Positions 1 through 8,567 are shown, counted from the first letter of the stretch. The stretch is DNA of 64,000 nucleotides from Nocardioides marmorisolisilvae (GCF_031656915.1 NZ_CP134227.1:4092001-4156000); one strand, 5' to 3'. Notes: generated by a model not told the origin, from the letters alone. Numbers and translations: made by a program.

Positions 1-2
1 TG

Positions 3-149
3 CGCACGGTCTTCCAGGCGCTGCCTTCTGAGCACTTCCCCCTGCTCCGCTCGATGGCGGTGCCCCTGACGACCGGGTCGGCGGAGGAGCGGTTCGCGTT
101 CGGGGTCGACCTGCTCGTCGGTGGCCTCTCAGCGATGGCCCGGGCCTGA
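3..149 (+). CDS. TetR/AcrR-type regulator, C-terminal fragment (5' end outside window)
   Basis: The frame read from base 3 is open to a TGA at 147-149 and encodes 48 residues that end in a helix-like stretch (FGVDLLVGGLSAMARA). That hydrophobic closing helix is typical of the C-terminal ligand-binding and dimerisation domain of TetR-family repressors. The DNA-binding N-terminus lies upstream of the window, so the family call is tentative. Its last 21 bases overlap the 3' end of the convergent LysR gene. Confidence 0.55.
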   Translation, partial: RTVFQALPSEHFPLLRSMAVPLTTGSAEERFAFGVDLLVGGLSAMARA

Positions 150-1028
150 GCGCTGCGCCACGTCGACGAGGTCCGCGGCCAGTCCGCTGAGCCGGCGTGG
201 CCCGGTCCACACGGCCCGGAGCTGACGGGAGAGGTCGACTCCGCTGAGCGGCACCTCGAGCAGGGCGCCGGCGGCGAGCGCCTCGGTCACCGCCAGCCGG
301 CTGAGCACGGCGGGCGCGCCACCGGACTGGACGCCGACCCGGATCGCCGCGTTGCTGCTCAGCTCCTGCGCGGCGAGGACCGGCGTGCCGAGCGCCTCCT
401 CGAGGGCGACCCGGGTCCCGGAGCCGGGCTCGCGCGTGAGCAGTGGGGTGCCGGTGAGCTCCTCGGCGGTCACCCTCCTGCGGCGCCGTGACCACGGGTG
501 CTCGGGTGGCACCACGAGGACCAGTTCGTCGTTGTCGACGACGGTCGAGTGCACTCCGCGTGGTGGCCGCGGCCCCTCCACGAATCCGACCGCGCTCGTC
601 CCGGCGAGCACGTCGGCGACCACCTCCGCGCTGTTGGCGATCCGCACGGTCGCGGTGCAGTCGGGGTGGTGATGGCGCAGCACGGCCAGCCAGGTGGGCA
701 GCAGGTGCTCGCCGACAGTCTGGCTTGCCGAGACGGCGAGCCCGGCGCTTCCTGAGTGGGCGAGGGTGGCGGCACCGTCGGCGAGCCGGGTCGCGGTGTC
801 GAGCACCTGGCGGGCCCACTCGACGATCAGCAGGCCGGCGGGGGTCAAGGTGGAGCCTGCGGTGGACCGGAGGACGAGGCCCACGCCGAGGTGGCGCTCG
901 AGGCGGGACAGCGACCGGCTCGCGTTGGGCTGTGCCATGCCTACGGAGCGTGCGCCGGCGCTCAGGCTCCCATGGTCCGCCACGGCGACCAGCAGGTCGA
1001 GCGCGGCGAGATCGGGCCAACTCTTCAT
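129..1028 (-). CDS. LysR-family transcriptional regulator, divergent from a YeiH-type exporter
   Basis: The 299-aa protein has a LysR winged helix-turn-helix at about residues 5-62 (ALDLLVAVADHGSLSAGAR, then a SRSLSRLERHLG recognition region) and a periplasmic-binding-protein-like effector domain from about 90 to the end. The start is ATG 1028, giving the usual LysR opening MKSWPDLAALDLL. It is supported by a -10 (TATCCT, minus strand) ending exactly 6 nt upstream, so the mRNA is probably leaderless. Divergent pairing with yeiH mirrors the E. coli yeiE-yeiH arrangement, so it probably controls that exporter. The effector is unknown. Confidence 0.88.
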   Translation of the reverse strand: MKSWPDLAALDLLVAVADHGSLSAGARSVGMAQPNASRSLSRLERHLGVGLVLRSTAGSTLTPAGLLIVEWARQVLDTATRLADGAATLAHSGSAGLAVSASQTVGEHLLPTWLAVLRHHHPDCTATVRIANSAEVVADVLAGTSAVGFVEGPRPPRGVHSTVVDNDELVLVVPPEHPWSRRRRRVTAEELTGTPLLTREPGSGTRVALEEALGTPVLAAQELSSNAAIRVGVQSGGAPAVLSRLAVTEALAAGALLEVPLSGVDLSRQLRAVWTGPRRLSGLAADLVDVAQRSGPGHR

Positions 1029-1041
1029 ATCCAGAGGATAT
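1027..1041. promoter_or_regulatory. Inverted repeat over the LysR -10 and start codon
   Basis: ATATCC-AGA-GGATAT is a perfect 6-bp inverted repeat with a 3-bp spacer. It covers the minus-strand -10 hexamer TATCCT (1035-1040) and touches the LysR start codon, so a bound protein would block the LysR promoter. Autorepression is inferred. Confidence 0.45.
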
Positions 1042-1046
1042 AGGCT
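1041..1046 (+). promoter_or_regulatory. -10 element of the yeiH promoter (TAGGCT)
   Basis: TAGGCT matches the TANNNT -10 seen before many genes in this window. It points towards yeiH and predicts initiation near 1053, at the left edge of the larger inverted repeat. Confidence 0.4.
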
Positions 1047-1053
1047 CATGCGT

Positions 1054-1078
1054 AGGTCATGTCTTCCGTGCATGACCT
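1054..1078. promoter_or_regulatory. Large inverted repeat in the LysR-yeiH intergenic region (candidate operator)
   Basis: AGGTCATG-N9-CATGACCT is a perfect 8-bp inverted repeat with a 9-bp spacer. It lies just downstream of the predicted yeiH transcription start, between the divergent genes, where LysR proteins usually bind. Confidence 0.5.
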
Positions 1079-1098
1079 CGGTCCGCGACGCTGGCTGC

Positions 1099-2121
1099 AT
1101 GACGATCGCCATCGCACCGTCGACCGCACGGGTTCGAGGCTCGAACGGGCGGCTGCTGCCCGGCGTCGGCCTCTCCCTGCTCGGCGCGGGCGTCGCAATC
1201 GGGGTCAACCTCGCGCTGCCGCAGGTGAGCACCCTGCTGGTCGCGATCCTGCTGGGCGCCGGGCTGGCCAACCTGCGTCCACTGCCTGAGGCGATGGCGC
1301 CCGGCCTGGGGTGGTCGGGCCGCCGGCTGCTGCGCGCGGGCGTCGTACTCCTCGGTCTCCAGCTGTCGTTGCGCGAGATCGTCGGGCTCGGACCCGGCGT
1401 CCTGGTCCTCGTCGTCTGCGTCGTCGCGGGCGGCATCACCGGGACCCTGCTGATCGGACGGCTGCTGGGGATCGGGTGGAGCCAGCGACTGCTGATCGCG
1501 TGCGGGTTCTCGATCTGCGGCGCCGCCGCGGTCGCGGCCGCCGACGGTGCGATCGACTCCGACGAGGAGGAGGTGGCCACCGCGGTGGCGCTCGTCGTCG
1601 CGTTCGGTACGGCGATGATCGGGATCATTCCGCTGCTGGTCGCCCTCCTGGGGCTCGCCCCGCACGCCGGCGGGGTCTGGGCCGGCGCCTCGATCCACGA
1701 GGTCGCCCAGGTCGTCGCGGCGGGCGGCGTGATCGGCGGTGGCGCCCTGGGCGTCGCGGTGGTGATCAAGCTGGCCCGCGTGCTGATGCTCGCGCCGGTC
1801 CTTGCCTGGATCGGCTGGCGCCAACGGGTCCGGCTGGCCGACGCGTCGTACGACGGCAAGCTGCCGCCGCTGGTGCCCTTGTTCGTCGTCGGCTTCTGCG
1901 CACTCGTCGCCGTGCACACCTGGGTGCCGGTCCCGCCCTGGGCGCTGTCCGGCGGCAAGACCCTCGAGACCGGGCTGCTGGCCGCGGCGATGTTCGCCCT
2001 GGGATGTGGCGTCCGGGTGCAGTCTCTGCGCAGGGTCGGTCCGCGGCCCATCGTCCTGGCGGTGCTGGCCACCGTGCTGGTCTCGACCATCGGGCTGGTC
2101 GGCGCGCTGCTCGTGGGTTGA
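1099..2121 (+). CDS. YeiH-family putative sulfate/small-anion exporter (UPF0324)
   Basis: This 340-aa protein is almost wholly hydrophobic, with about ten predicted membrane segments. It contains the family hallmarks LAILLGAGLANL-like segment 2, FSICGAAAVAAADGAI near residue 140, and SIHEVAQVVAAGG near residue 200, typical of the YeiH/PSE family. The substrate is not proven for most members; sulfite or sulfate-related anions are the usual suggestion. ATG 1099 was preferred over in-frame ATG 1072, which lies inside the operator palindrome; neither has a clear Shine-Dalgarno sequence. It is probably regulated by the divergent LysR protein. Confidence 0.82.
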   Translation: MTIAIAPSTARVRGSNGRLLPGVGLSLLGAGVAIGVNLALPQVSTLLVAILLGAGLANLRPLPEAMAPGLGWSGRRLLRAGVVLLGLQLSLREIVGLGPGVLVLVVCVVAGGITGTLLIGRLLGIGWSQRLLIACGFSICGAAAVAAADGAIDSDEEEVATAVALVVAFGTAMIGIIPLLVALLGLAPHAGGVWAGASIHEVAQVVAAGGVIGGGALGVAVVIKLARVLMLAPVLAWIGWRQRVRLADASYDGKLPPLVPLFVVGFCALVAVHTWVPVPPWALSGGKTLETGLLAAAMFALGCGVRVQSLRRVGPRPIVLAVLATVLVSTIGLVGALLVG

Positions 2122-2197
2122 GCCGCGCCGCGCGGACCGTGCCCGGACACGCTCTCGCGGTACGTCGCGCCTGCCCGGGATCGAGCACGTGCGCGGG

Positions 2198-2240
2198 TAG
2201 GGTCGCAACTGCTTCCCCGCCCGGCATCTGAGAGGATGCC
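2198..2240 (+). promoter_or_regulatory. smc promoter -10 (TAGGGT) and leader hairpin
   Basis: TAGGGT at 2198-2203 is a good actinobacterial -10, giving a leader of about 90 nt before smc. The leader contains a 7-bp hairpin (CGGCATC at 2222-2228 pairing with GATGCCG at 2235-2241). Confidence 0.45.
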
Positions 2241-2297
2241 GCGTTCAGCCTTGCCGCCGATCGACCCGATGTGACCAGCCGGACCAGGGAGCAGACG

Positions 2298-5200
2298 TTG
2301 TACCTGAAGAGCCTCACGCTCAAGGGATTCAAGTCCTTCGCGTCCTCCACGACGCTCCAGCTCGAGCCGGGGATCACCTGCATCGTCGGACCCAACGGAT
2401 CCGGGAAGTCCAACGTCGTCGACGCGCTCGCCTGGGTGATGGGTGAGCAGGGCGCCAAGTCCCTGCGCGGCGGCAAGATGGAGGACGTCATCTTCGCGGG
2501 CACCTCGGGCCGTCCGCCCCTGGGTCGCGCCGAGGTGCAGCTGACCATCGACAACACCGACGGCGCGCTGCCGATCGAGTACGCCGAGGTCACGATCAGC
2601 CGGACGATGTTCCGCAACGGCGGGTCGGAGTACGCCATCAACGGCCAGACCTGCCGGCTGCTGGACGTCCAGGACCTGCTCTCCGACTCCGGCATCGGCC
2701 GCGAGATGCACGTGATCGTCGGGCAGGGCCAGCTCGACACGATCCTGCACGCGACGCCGGAGGATCGGCGCGGCTTCATCGAGGAGGCGGCCGGGGTCCT
2801 CAAGCACCGCAAGCGCAAGGAGAAGGCGCTGCGCAAGCTCGAGTCGACCGAGGGCAACCTCACCCGGCTCAACGACCTCCTCGTCGAGATCCGGCGTCAG
2901 CTCAAGCCGCTGGGGCGGCAGGCGGAGGTGGCTCGGCGTGCCGCGGTCGTCCAGGCCGACGTCCGGGACGCCCGGGCGCGGCTGCTCGCCGACGACCTCG
3001 CCCAGGCCCGCACCACCCTCGAGCGCGAGCTCGCCGACGAGTCCGTCCTGGTCGAGAGACGCGCGGCTGTCGAGGCGGACCTTGCTCGTGCCCGCGAGCA
3101 GGAGGCGGCTCTCGAGGCCGCCCTGCGCGAGGACCTGCCTGCCCTGTCCCGGGCCCAGGAGACCTGGTTCGGCCTGTCCGGCCTGCGCGAGCGGATCCGC
3201 GGGACCGCCGGACTGGCCGCCGAGCGGGTCCGCAACGCCCGGGCCAGCGCGGAGGAGCCGGTCCCGGCAGACCGCAACCCCGACGAGCTCGAGGCGGAGG
3301 CGGAGCGGGTTCGGGCCGAGGAGACCGGCATCGCCGCCGAGGTCGCCGCACAGAGGCAGGCGCTCGAGCGTGCCGTCGAGGCGCGCCAGGGCTTGGAGGA
3401 GGCGTTCGCAGCAGAGGAGCGCCGAGTCGCCGGACTGCAGCGCGCGGCGGCCGACCGACGCGAGGGGATCGCGCGGCTGCACGGCCAGCTGAACGGGCTG
3501 CGCAGCCGAGCGGCGGCCGCCGACGAGGAGATCGGCCGGCTCACCGAGGCGCGCGCGGAGGCACTCGCACGCGCCGAGCGCGCGCAGCGCAGCTTCACCG
3601 CCCTGGAGACCAAGGTCGCCGGCCTCGACGCTGGCGAGGAGGGTCTCGACGCCGAGCACGAGGCCGCCACGGCGGCGCTCGCCGACATCGAGGACCGGCT
3701 CGCCAAGACCTTGGCCGAGGTCCAGGCGGGCGAGCGTGAGCGCTCCGGCCTGGCGGCGCGCAAGGACGCGCTGGAGCTCGGCCTGAACCGCAAGGACGGC
3801 GCCGGCGCCCTGCTGGCCGCATCCGACTCGCTCAATGGCCTGCTCGGCTCGGTGGCGGCGCTGCTCACGGTCCGTAGCGGCCACGAGACCGCCGTCGCGG
3901 CCGCGCTGGGAAGCTCGGCGGATGCCGTCGTGGTGCGCGACGTCGATGCCGCCCTGGGCGCGATCGGGCACCTGAAGACCGACGACCTGGGCCGGGCCGG
4001 GCTGCTTCTCGGCGGCTCCGAGACCGATGGGTCCGGCGGGTCCGGACTGGCCCGACGAGCGGACTGGCCCGAGCTGCCTGCGGCGGCGACGTACGCCGTG
4101 GACGTGGTCGACGCCCCGGACGAGCTGCGGCCCGCACTGGACCGGCTGTTGTTCAAGACGGTCGTCGTCGAGGACCTCCCCGCCGCGCGCGCCCTGGTCG
4201 CCGGCACCCCGGACCTCACCGCGGTCACCCGCGACGGCGACGTCCTGGGCACCCACGTCGCGGCGGGCGGGTCCGCCAGCCAGCCCAGCCTGATCGAGGT
4301 GCAGGCGGCGGTCGACGAGGCCACCGAGCAGCTCGAGCGGGCCGGCCACGAGCTCGAGCGGCTGCGGTTCACCCAATCCACGCTCGAGCGTGAGCGTGAC
4401 GAGGCCCGCCGTCGGGTCGACGTGGCGCTCGCCAAACTGCACGAGTCCGACGCCACCCTGGCCGCGGTCGCCGAGGAGCTCGGTCAGTACGGCGCGCAGA
4501 GCCGTTCGGCCGCAGCGGAGGCCAAGCGGCTCGAGCAGGCGATCGAGACGGCCCGCGAGGCACGCGCGAAGGACCTCGGCGGCCTCGAGGACCTGGAGGC
4601 CCGGCTCGCCACGGCCGAGGACTCCAGCGACCCCTCGACCGGACTCAGGGCAGGCGAGGAGCCCGACACCGACGAGCGCGAGCGTCTGGCCGGCTCCGCC
4701 CGCGAGGCACGTGCCCAGGAGATGGAGGTGCGACTGGCGCTGCGCACCACTGAGGAGCGGGCGCGAGCGCTGCACGGCCGCGCCGATGCGCTGACGGCCT
4801 CCGCGCGGGCGGAGCGCGATGCCCGCGCCAAGGCGATCGCGCGTCGTGAGCAGGTGCTGCGCGAGGGCGAGGTGGCCCGCGCGGTCGCCGCCGCATCGAC
4901 CGTGGTGCTGCAACGCCTCGAGACCTCGATCGAGCTCGCTGCCGCTGCCCGGACCGAGATAGAGCAGGGACGGGTGGGTCGTGAGCAGGCGCTGCGCGCG
5001 GTGCGCGAGCAGTTGCGCGACCTGTCCCGGAGCCTGGACGAGCTGGTCAACTCCGTGCACCGCGACGAGATGGCCCGGACCCAGCAGCGGATGCGCATCG
5101 AGCAGCTCGAGGAGCGCGCGCTCGAGGAGCTCGGGCTGGACGGCGACAGCCTGGTCGCGGAGTACGGCCCGGACATGCTGGTCCCCTTCACCGGCGAGGT

Positions 5201-5903
5201 CGCCGAGGGGGAGGAGACCCCTGCCCCGGTGCCCTTCGAACGCGAGGCGCAGGCCAAGCGGCTGCGCTCGGCCGAGCGGGCGCTGGCCCAGCTCGGCCGC
5301 ATCAACCCGCTGGCGCTGGAGGAGTTCTCCGCGATGGAGGAGCGGCACAAGTTCCTCACCGAGCAGCTGGAGGACCTCAAGCGCACCCGCCGGGACCTGC
5401 TCGACATCGTCCGCGAGGTCGACGAGCGCGTGCAGCAGGTCTTCACCGAGGCCTACGCCGACGTCTCTGCGGCGTTCGACGCCACCTTCTCGCGGCTCTT
5501 CCCTGGAGGCGAGGGCCGGCTCGTGCTCACCGACCCCGACGACATGCTGGCCACCGGCGTCGAGGTCGAGGCGCGACCGCCGGGCAAGAAGGTCAAGAGG
5601 TTGTCGCTGCTCTCAGGAGGAGAGCGTTCTCTGGTCGCAGTCGCCTTCCTGGTGGCGCTGTTCAAGGCCCGCCCGTCGCCCTTCTACATCCTCGACGAGG
5701 TCGAGGCCGCGCTCGACGACACCAACCTCGGGCGGCTGCTGGAGATCTACGAGGAGCTCCGTGAGACCTCGCAGCTGCTGGTGATCACCCACCAGAAGCG
5801 CACGATGGAGGTCGGCGACGCCCTCTACGGCGTGACGATGCGCGGCGACGGGGTCTCGGCGGTGATCAGCCAGCGGCTCCGTGAGCAGGAGCGGTCCGCG
5901 TGA
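2298..5903 (+). CDS. smc: Chromosome segregation ATPase SMC
   Basis: The 1201-aa product has the full SMC layout: N-terminal Walker A (GPNGSGKSN, residues 31-39), long coiled coil, hinge at about 500-680 (LLGSVAALLTVRSGHE region), return coiled coil, then the ABC signature LSGGERSL and Walker B ILDEVEAALDD near the C-terminus. It forms the ring-shaped condensin that organises sister chromosomes. The start is TTG 2298 (MYLKSLTLKGFKSF), the canonical SMC opening; GGGAG sits 6-7 nt upstream. An in-frame GTG at 2271 would add nine atypical residues. The coil around residues 776-790 carries a proline-containing stretch that looks like an inserted short repeat. Confidence 0.97.
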   Translation: MYLKSLTLKGFKSFASSTTLQLEPGITCIVGPNGSGKSNVVDALAWVMGEQGAKSLRGGKMEDVIFAGTSGRPPLGRAEVQLTIDNTDGALPIEYAEVTISRTMFRNGGSEYAINGQTCRLLDVQDLLSDSGIGREMHVIVGQGQLDTILHATPEDRRGFIEEAAGVLKHRKRKEKALRKLESTEGNLTRLNDLLVEIRRQLKPLGRQAEVARRAAVVQADVRDARARLLADDLAQARTTLERELADESVLVERRAAVEADLARAREQEAALEAALREDLPALSRAQETWFGLSGLRERIRGTAGLAAERVRNARASAEEPVPADRNPDELEAEAERVRAEETGIAAEVAAQRQALERAVEARQGLEEAFAAEERRVAGLQRAAADRREGIARLHGQLNGLRSRAAAADEEIGRLTEARAEALARAERAQRSFTALETKVAGLDAGEEGLDAEHEAATAALADIEDRLAKTLAEVQAGERERSGLAARKDALELGLNRKDGAGALLAASDSLNGLLGSVAALLTVRSGHETAVAAALGSSADAVVVRDVDAALGAIGHLKTDDLGRAGLLLGGSETDGSGGSGLARRADWPELPAAATYAVDVVDAPDELRPALDRLLFKTVVVEDLPAARALVAGTPDLTAVTRDGDVLGTHVAAGGSASQPSLIEVQAAVDEATEQLERAGHELERLRFTQSTLERERDEARRRVDVALAKLHESDATLAAVAEELGQYGAQSRSAAAEAKRLEQAIETAREARAKDLGGLEDLEARLATAEDSSDPSTGLRAGEEPDTDERERLAGSAREARAQEMEVRLALRTTEERARALHGRADALTASARAERDARAKAIARREQVLREGEVARAVAAASTVVLQRLETSIELAAAARTEIEQGRVGREQALRAVREQLRDLSRSLDELVNSVHRDEMARTQQRMRIEQLEERALEELGLDGDSLVAEYGPDMLVPFTGEVAEGEETPAPVPFEREAQAKRLRSAERALAQLGRINPLALEEFSAMEERHKFLTEQLEDLKRTRRDLLDIVREVDERVQQVFTEAYADVSAAFDATFSRLFPGGEGRLVLTDPDDMLATGVEVEARPPGKKVKRLSLLSGGERSLVAVAFLVALFKARPSPFYILDEVEAALDDTNLGRLLEIYEELRETSQLLVITHQKRTMEVGDALYGVTMRGDGVSAVISQRLREQERSA
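4628..4660. repeat. Short dispersed repeat embedded in the smc coiled-coil sequence
   Basis: The stretch around CTCGACCGGACTCAGGG resembles the reverse complement of the repeat ending at 22764 (TTCGACACGCTCAGGG). It encodes SDPSTGLRAG, which breaks the heptad pattern of the coil. Similarity is by eye over about 16 bases with a few differences. Confidence 0.4.
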
Positions 5904-6376
5904 CGGTGGCCGATCCGTCGCCCTCGCGCAGGTCAGCACCGACGCGAGCTGATTTCGTCGCCTGGCGGCAGGCCAGCACCCGCTGGGCGGACATCGACGT
6001 CTACGGCCACATGAACAATGCGCGCTACTTCGAGCTGCTCGACACCGCAGTCAACGTTCACCTCGCCGAGGCGACCGGCGTCGACATCCGCGAGCTGCCC
6101 GCAGTGGGCGTCGTCGCCGAGGTCTCGTGCCGCTACTTCCGCGAGGTCGGCTACCCGGAGCCGGTGGACCTCGGGCTGGCGGTCGAGCGGCTGGGGTCCC
6201 GGTCGGTGACCTACCGGATCGGCGTCTTCCAGGGGGAGGGCGACGAGGCTGCCGCGGAGGGCCGGTTCGTGCACGTGTACGTCGACAACACCGACCCGGC
6301 CCGCCCGAGCACGCCAGTGCCGGCGCAGATCAGGTCCGCCCTCGAGCCGCTGCTGCGACCCGCGTCACAGGGTTGA
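5900..6376 (+). CDS. Acyl-CoA thioesterase, 4-hydroxybenzoyl-CoA thioesterase-like hotdog fold
   Basis: The 158-aa protein has the 4HBT motif RWADIDVYGHMNNARYFE at residues 28-45, with the catalytic aspartate in DIDVYGHMNN. Such enzymes hydrolyse acyl-CoA thioesters; the acyl chain preference cannot be read here. The GTG start overlaps the smc stop by 4 bases (GTGA), so it is cotranscribed and translationally coupled with smc. Length is normal for a single hotdog domain. Confidence 0.87.
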   Translation: MTVADPSPSRRSAPTRADFVAWRQASTRWADIDVYGHMNNARYFELLDTAVNVHLAEATGVDIRELPAVGVVAEVSCRYFREVGYPEPVDLGLAVERLGSRSVTYRIGVFQGEGDEAAAEGRFVHVYVDNTDPARPSTPVPAQIRSALEPLLRPASQG

Positions 6377-6393
6377 GCCCACCGGCCGTTGGG

Positions 6394-6406
6394 TACGTTG
6401 GCCGGC
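6394..6406 (+). promoter_or_regulatory. -10 (TACGTT) for leaderless 66-aa gene
   Basis: TACGTT at 6394-6399 ends 7 nt before ATG 6407, so the message probably begins at the start codon. Confidence 0.45.
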
Positions 6407-6607
6407 ATGTGGTGGTTGCTGCTGTTCCTGCTGTTCAGCCTGGCGATCGCCGGGCTGGTGGCGGTGTACGTCGCCTACCCGCACCGGGACGAGGAGGTTC
6501 CCCACGTCCCTTGGCTCGGCGACGCGATGAAGCGTGGCGTGGAGGCGCTCCCCACACTCGACAACCAGCCCGACGCCGTCGTACGGCGCGAGCCAACCCG
6601 CCGCTGA
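6407..6607 (+). CDS. Small membrane protein of unknown function (66 aa)
   Basis: The product opens with one hydrophobic helix (residues 1-26, MWWLLLFLLFSLAIAG onward) followed by a charged, soluble tail (YPHRDEEVPHVPWLGDAMKR). No Shine-Dalgarno sequence is visible, but a -10 lies 7 nt upstream, consistent with a leaderless mRNA. It sits between the thioesterase and ftsY, all on the same strand. I do not recognise a family. The topology (N-out or signal-anchor, tail most likely cytosolic or exposed) is unresolved. Confidence 0.7.
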   Translation: MWWLLLFLLFSLAIAGLVAVYVAYPHRDEEVPHVPWLGDAMKRGVEALPTLDNQPDAVVRREPTRR

Positions 6608-6671
6608 CTGCCGCGGACCGTGGCCGCCGGTCGACCGGGGCCCGCTCGGTCCGGCCTGATTGGATGACGCC

Positions 6672-7829
6672 ATGACGTTCTTCCTGCTCCTCATCATCAT
6701 CGTGGTCGGCGTCATCCTGCTGGTCGGCACCGGTGCGGTGCTGGTCAGCACGACCCGTCGCCGTCCGCGCCCGCCGGAGGTCGACAGCAGGACCAGCCGA
6801 CCGATACCGGAGCCGGGCGGTGTCGAAGCCCCTGCCGAGGTGTCCACCGAGGTCCCGAGCGCGATCTCGGAGGAGGCGGTCGCGCCGACCCCCACCCTCG
6901 AGCGCCCCGAGTCGACCGCGAGCCGTCTCGTCCGGCTGCGCCAGCGGCTGGCCGGCTCGCAGAGCGGCTTCGGTCGTGGCCTGCTGGCCCTGCTCTCCAG
7001 GGACCGTCTCGACGCCGACACCTGGGAGGAGCTCGAGGACGCACTGATCACCGCCGACGTTGGTGTCGGCCCGACCGGAGAGCTCGTCGAGCACCTGCGC
7101 ACCCGGTTGCGGGTCGAGGGTGATGCGGTCGGCGTCCGCGAGGCACTCCGCGAGGAGCTCCTCCGCCTGGTCGACCCGCAGATGGACCGATCGCTGAACA
7201 CGGCCCGCTCCGAGGGGAAGCCGGCGGTCGTGCTGGTCGTCGGGGTCAACGGTGCCGGCAAGACCACGTCCGTCGGCAAGATCGCACGGGTCCTGGTCTC
7301 CCAGGACAAGTCGGTGGTGATGGGCGCCGCAGACACGTTCCGGGCCGCCGCCACCGAGCAGCTGACCACGTGGGGGGAACGCGTGGGCGTGGGGGTGGTC
7401 TCCGGCCCCGAGGGCAGCGACCCGGCGAGTGTCGCGTTCGAGTCCGTGCGCGAGGGCACCGCGCGTGAGGCGGACGTCGTGCTGGTGGACACCGCGGGGC
7501 GGCTGCAGAACAAGCAGGGGCTCATGGACGAGCTCGGCAAGGTGAAACGGGTGATCGAGAAGCAGGCCGCGGTCTCCGAGGTCCTGCTGGTGCTCGACGC
7601 GACGACGGGCCAGAACGGTCTGGTTCAGGCTCGGGTGTTCAGCCAGGCGGTCGCGGTCACCGGGATCGTGCTCACCAAGCTCGACGGCTCGGCCAAGGGC
7701 GGCATCGTGGTCGCGGTCCAGCGCGAGCTCGGCGTACCCGTCAAGCTGGTGGGCCTGGGGGAGGGCCCCGACGACCTGGCGCCCTTCGACCCGGAGATGT
7801 TCGTCGACGCGATCCTCGGCGCGGACTGA
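6672..7829 (+). CDS. ftsY: Signal recognition particle receptor FtsY
   Basis: The 385-aa protein has an N-terminal membrane helix (residues 1-28), a short acidic/proline linker, then the SRP GTPase NG domain: GVNGAGKTTSVGK (G1, near residue 190), DTAGRLQNK (G3) and TKLDGSAKGG (G4 region). FtsY docks the ribosome-SRP complex at the membrane by reciprocal GTP hydrolysis with Ffh, encoded at 14046-15623. ATG 6672 is chosen because the hydrophobic helix starts there; an in-frame TTG 4 codons earlier is less likely. Confidence 0.96.
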   Translation: MTFFLLLIIIVVGVILLVGTGAVLVSTTRRRPRPPEVDSRTSRPIPEPGGVEAPAEVSTEVPSAISEEAVAPTPTLERPESTASRLVRLRQRLAGSQSGFGRGLLALLSRDRLDADTWEELEDALITADVGVGPTGELVEHLRTRLRVEGDAVGVREALREELLRLVDPQMDRSLNTARSEGKPAVVLVVGVNGAGKTTSVGKIARVLVSQDKSVVMGAADTFRAAATEQLTTWGERVGVGVVSGPEGSDPASVAFESVREGTAREADVVLVDTAGRLQNKQGLMDELGKVKRVIEKQAAVSEVLLVLDATTGQNGLVQARVFSQAVAVTGIVLTKLDGSAKGGIVVAVQRELGVPVKLVGLGEGPDDLAPFDPEMFVDAILGAD

Positions 7830-7840
7830 CCGCCCTGAGC

Positions 7841-8476
7841 TCAGTTCCCTGCGCGGACGCCCTCGAGCATCATCCGGACCAGCAGGGGTGCCTCGTCCTC
7901 CCGCGGCAGCGGTCGGTTCGTGATCACCGAGACCGAGAGCAGGCCGGTCAGCCACTGCACCGCCCAGCGCGTGTCGATGTCGGGGCGGAGCTCACCGCGG
8001 GTGATCGCCCGTTCGAACATCGCCATCGCCTGGGCCTCGACCCGCTCGCTGGCATTGCGGTAGAGCGCGGAGATCCGGGGGTCGCGCACGGACTCGGCGA
8101 TGGTGGTGCGCAGGTAGGCCGCGCCCATCGGTGAGTTGGCGAAGGCGAGGACGCTCGCATACGCCTGCTCGAGGTCGGTGCGGATGCTGCCTGTGTCGGG
8201 CAGCGGCATCTCGGTGTTGTACAGCCTCTCCATCGCCGCGACCGCGAGGTCCTCCTTGCGGGCCCATCGCCGGTAGACGGTGGCCTTGCCAACCCGGGCG
8301 CTCGCGGCGACCGCGTCGACGGTCATCGCGTCGAAGCCGTGAGCGAGGATCAGGTCCGCCGCAGCGTTGAGGATGCGTACGTCGGCCTCGGGGTCGCGCG
8401 GTCGGCCGCGGCGCCGAGTGACGGGCAGGACGTTCTCGAGAGGGTCCCCGGCGGCCGCCGTCATCGTCTGTTCCAC
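7841..8476 (-). CDS. TetR/AcrR-family transcriptional regulator
   Basis: The 211-aa protein has a TetR helix-turn-helix at about residues 24-70 (ADLILAHGFDAMTVDAVAA, then VGKATVYRRWARKEDL) and a C-terminal helical domain with no recognised ligand. The start is taken as GTG 8476 because TATCCT (minus strand, 8483-8488) ends exactly 6 nt upstream, predicting a leaderless transcript; ATG 8464 four codons inside is the alternative. It is convergent with ftsY and divergent from the ammonium-channel genes, but the intervening region carries GlnR-type sites, so a role in nitrogen control is unproven. Confidence 0.9.
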   Translation of the reverse strand: MEQTMTAAAGDPLENVLPVTRRRGRPRDPEADVRILNAAADLILAHGFDAMTVDAVAASARVGKATVYRRWARKEDLAVAAMERLYNTEMPLPDTGSIRTDLEQAYASVLAFANSPMGAAYLRTTIAESVRDPRISALYRNASERVEAQAMAMFERAITRGELRPDIDTRWAVQWLTGLLSVSVITNRPLPREDEAPLLVRMMLEGVRAGN

Positions 8477-8482
8477 GCGCGA

Positions 8483-8511
8483 AGGATATGGCGCCACCCA
8501 CCCCGGTGCCA
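8483..8511 (-). promoter_or_regulatory. TetR-gene -10 and adjoining imperfect inverted repeat
   Basis: The minus-strand -10 TATCCT (8483-8488) abuts TGGCGCC-N9-GGTGCCA (8489-8511), arms matching at 6 of 7 positions. This is a plausible autoregulatory operator. Confidence 0.35.
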
Positions 8512-8567
8512 CGGTTTCGGCCAACTCGCCGGGGTGTTCACAGCCACGTAACAGCCGGCATCGATCT

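Noticed and set aside
1029-5348. A 1739-codon minus-strand frame continuous with the LysR gene
   Set aside because: Beyond the LysR start it only mirrors smc and yeiH codons (high-GC antisense frame); it has no domain and the LysR promoter lies inside it.
7834-7843. CTGAGCTCAG palindrome between ftsY and the TetR gene
   Set aside because: It is only 10 bp with no loop and overlaps a stop codon; too weak to call a terminator.
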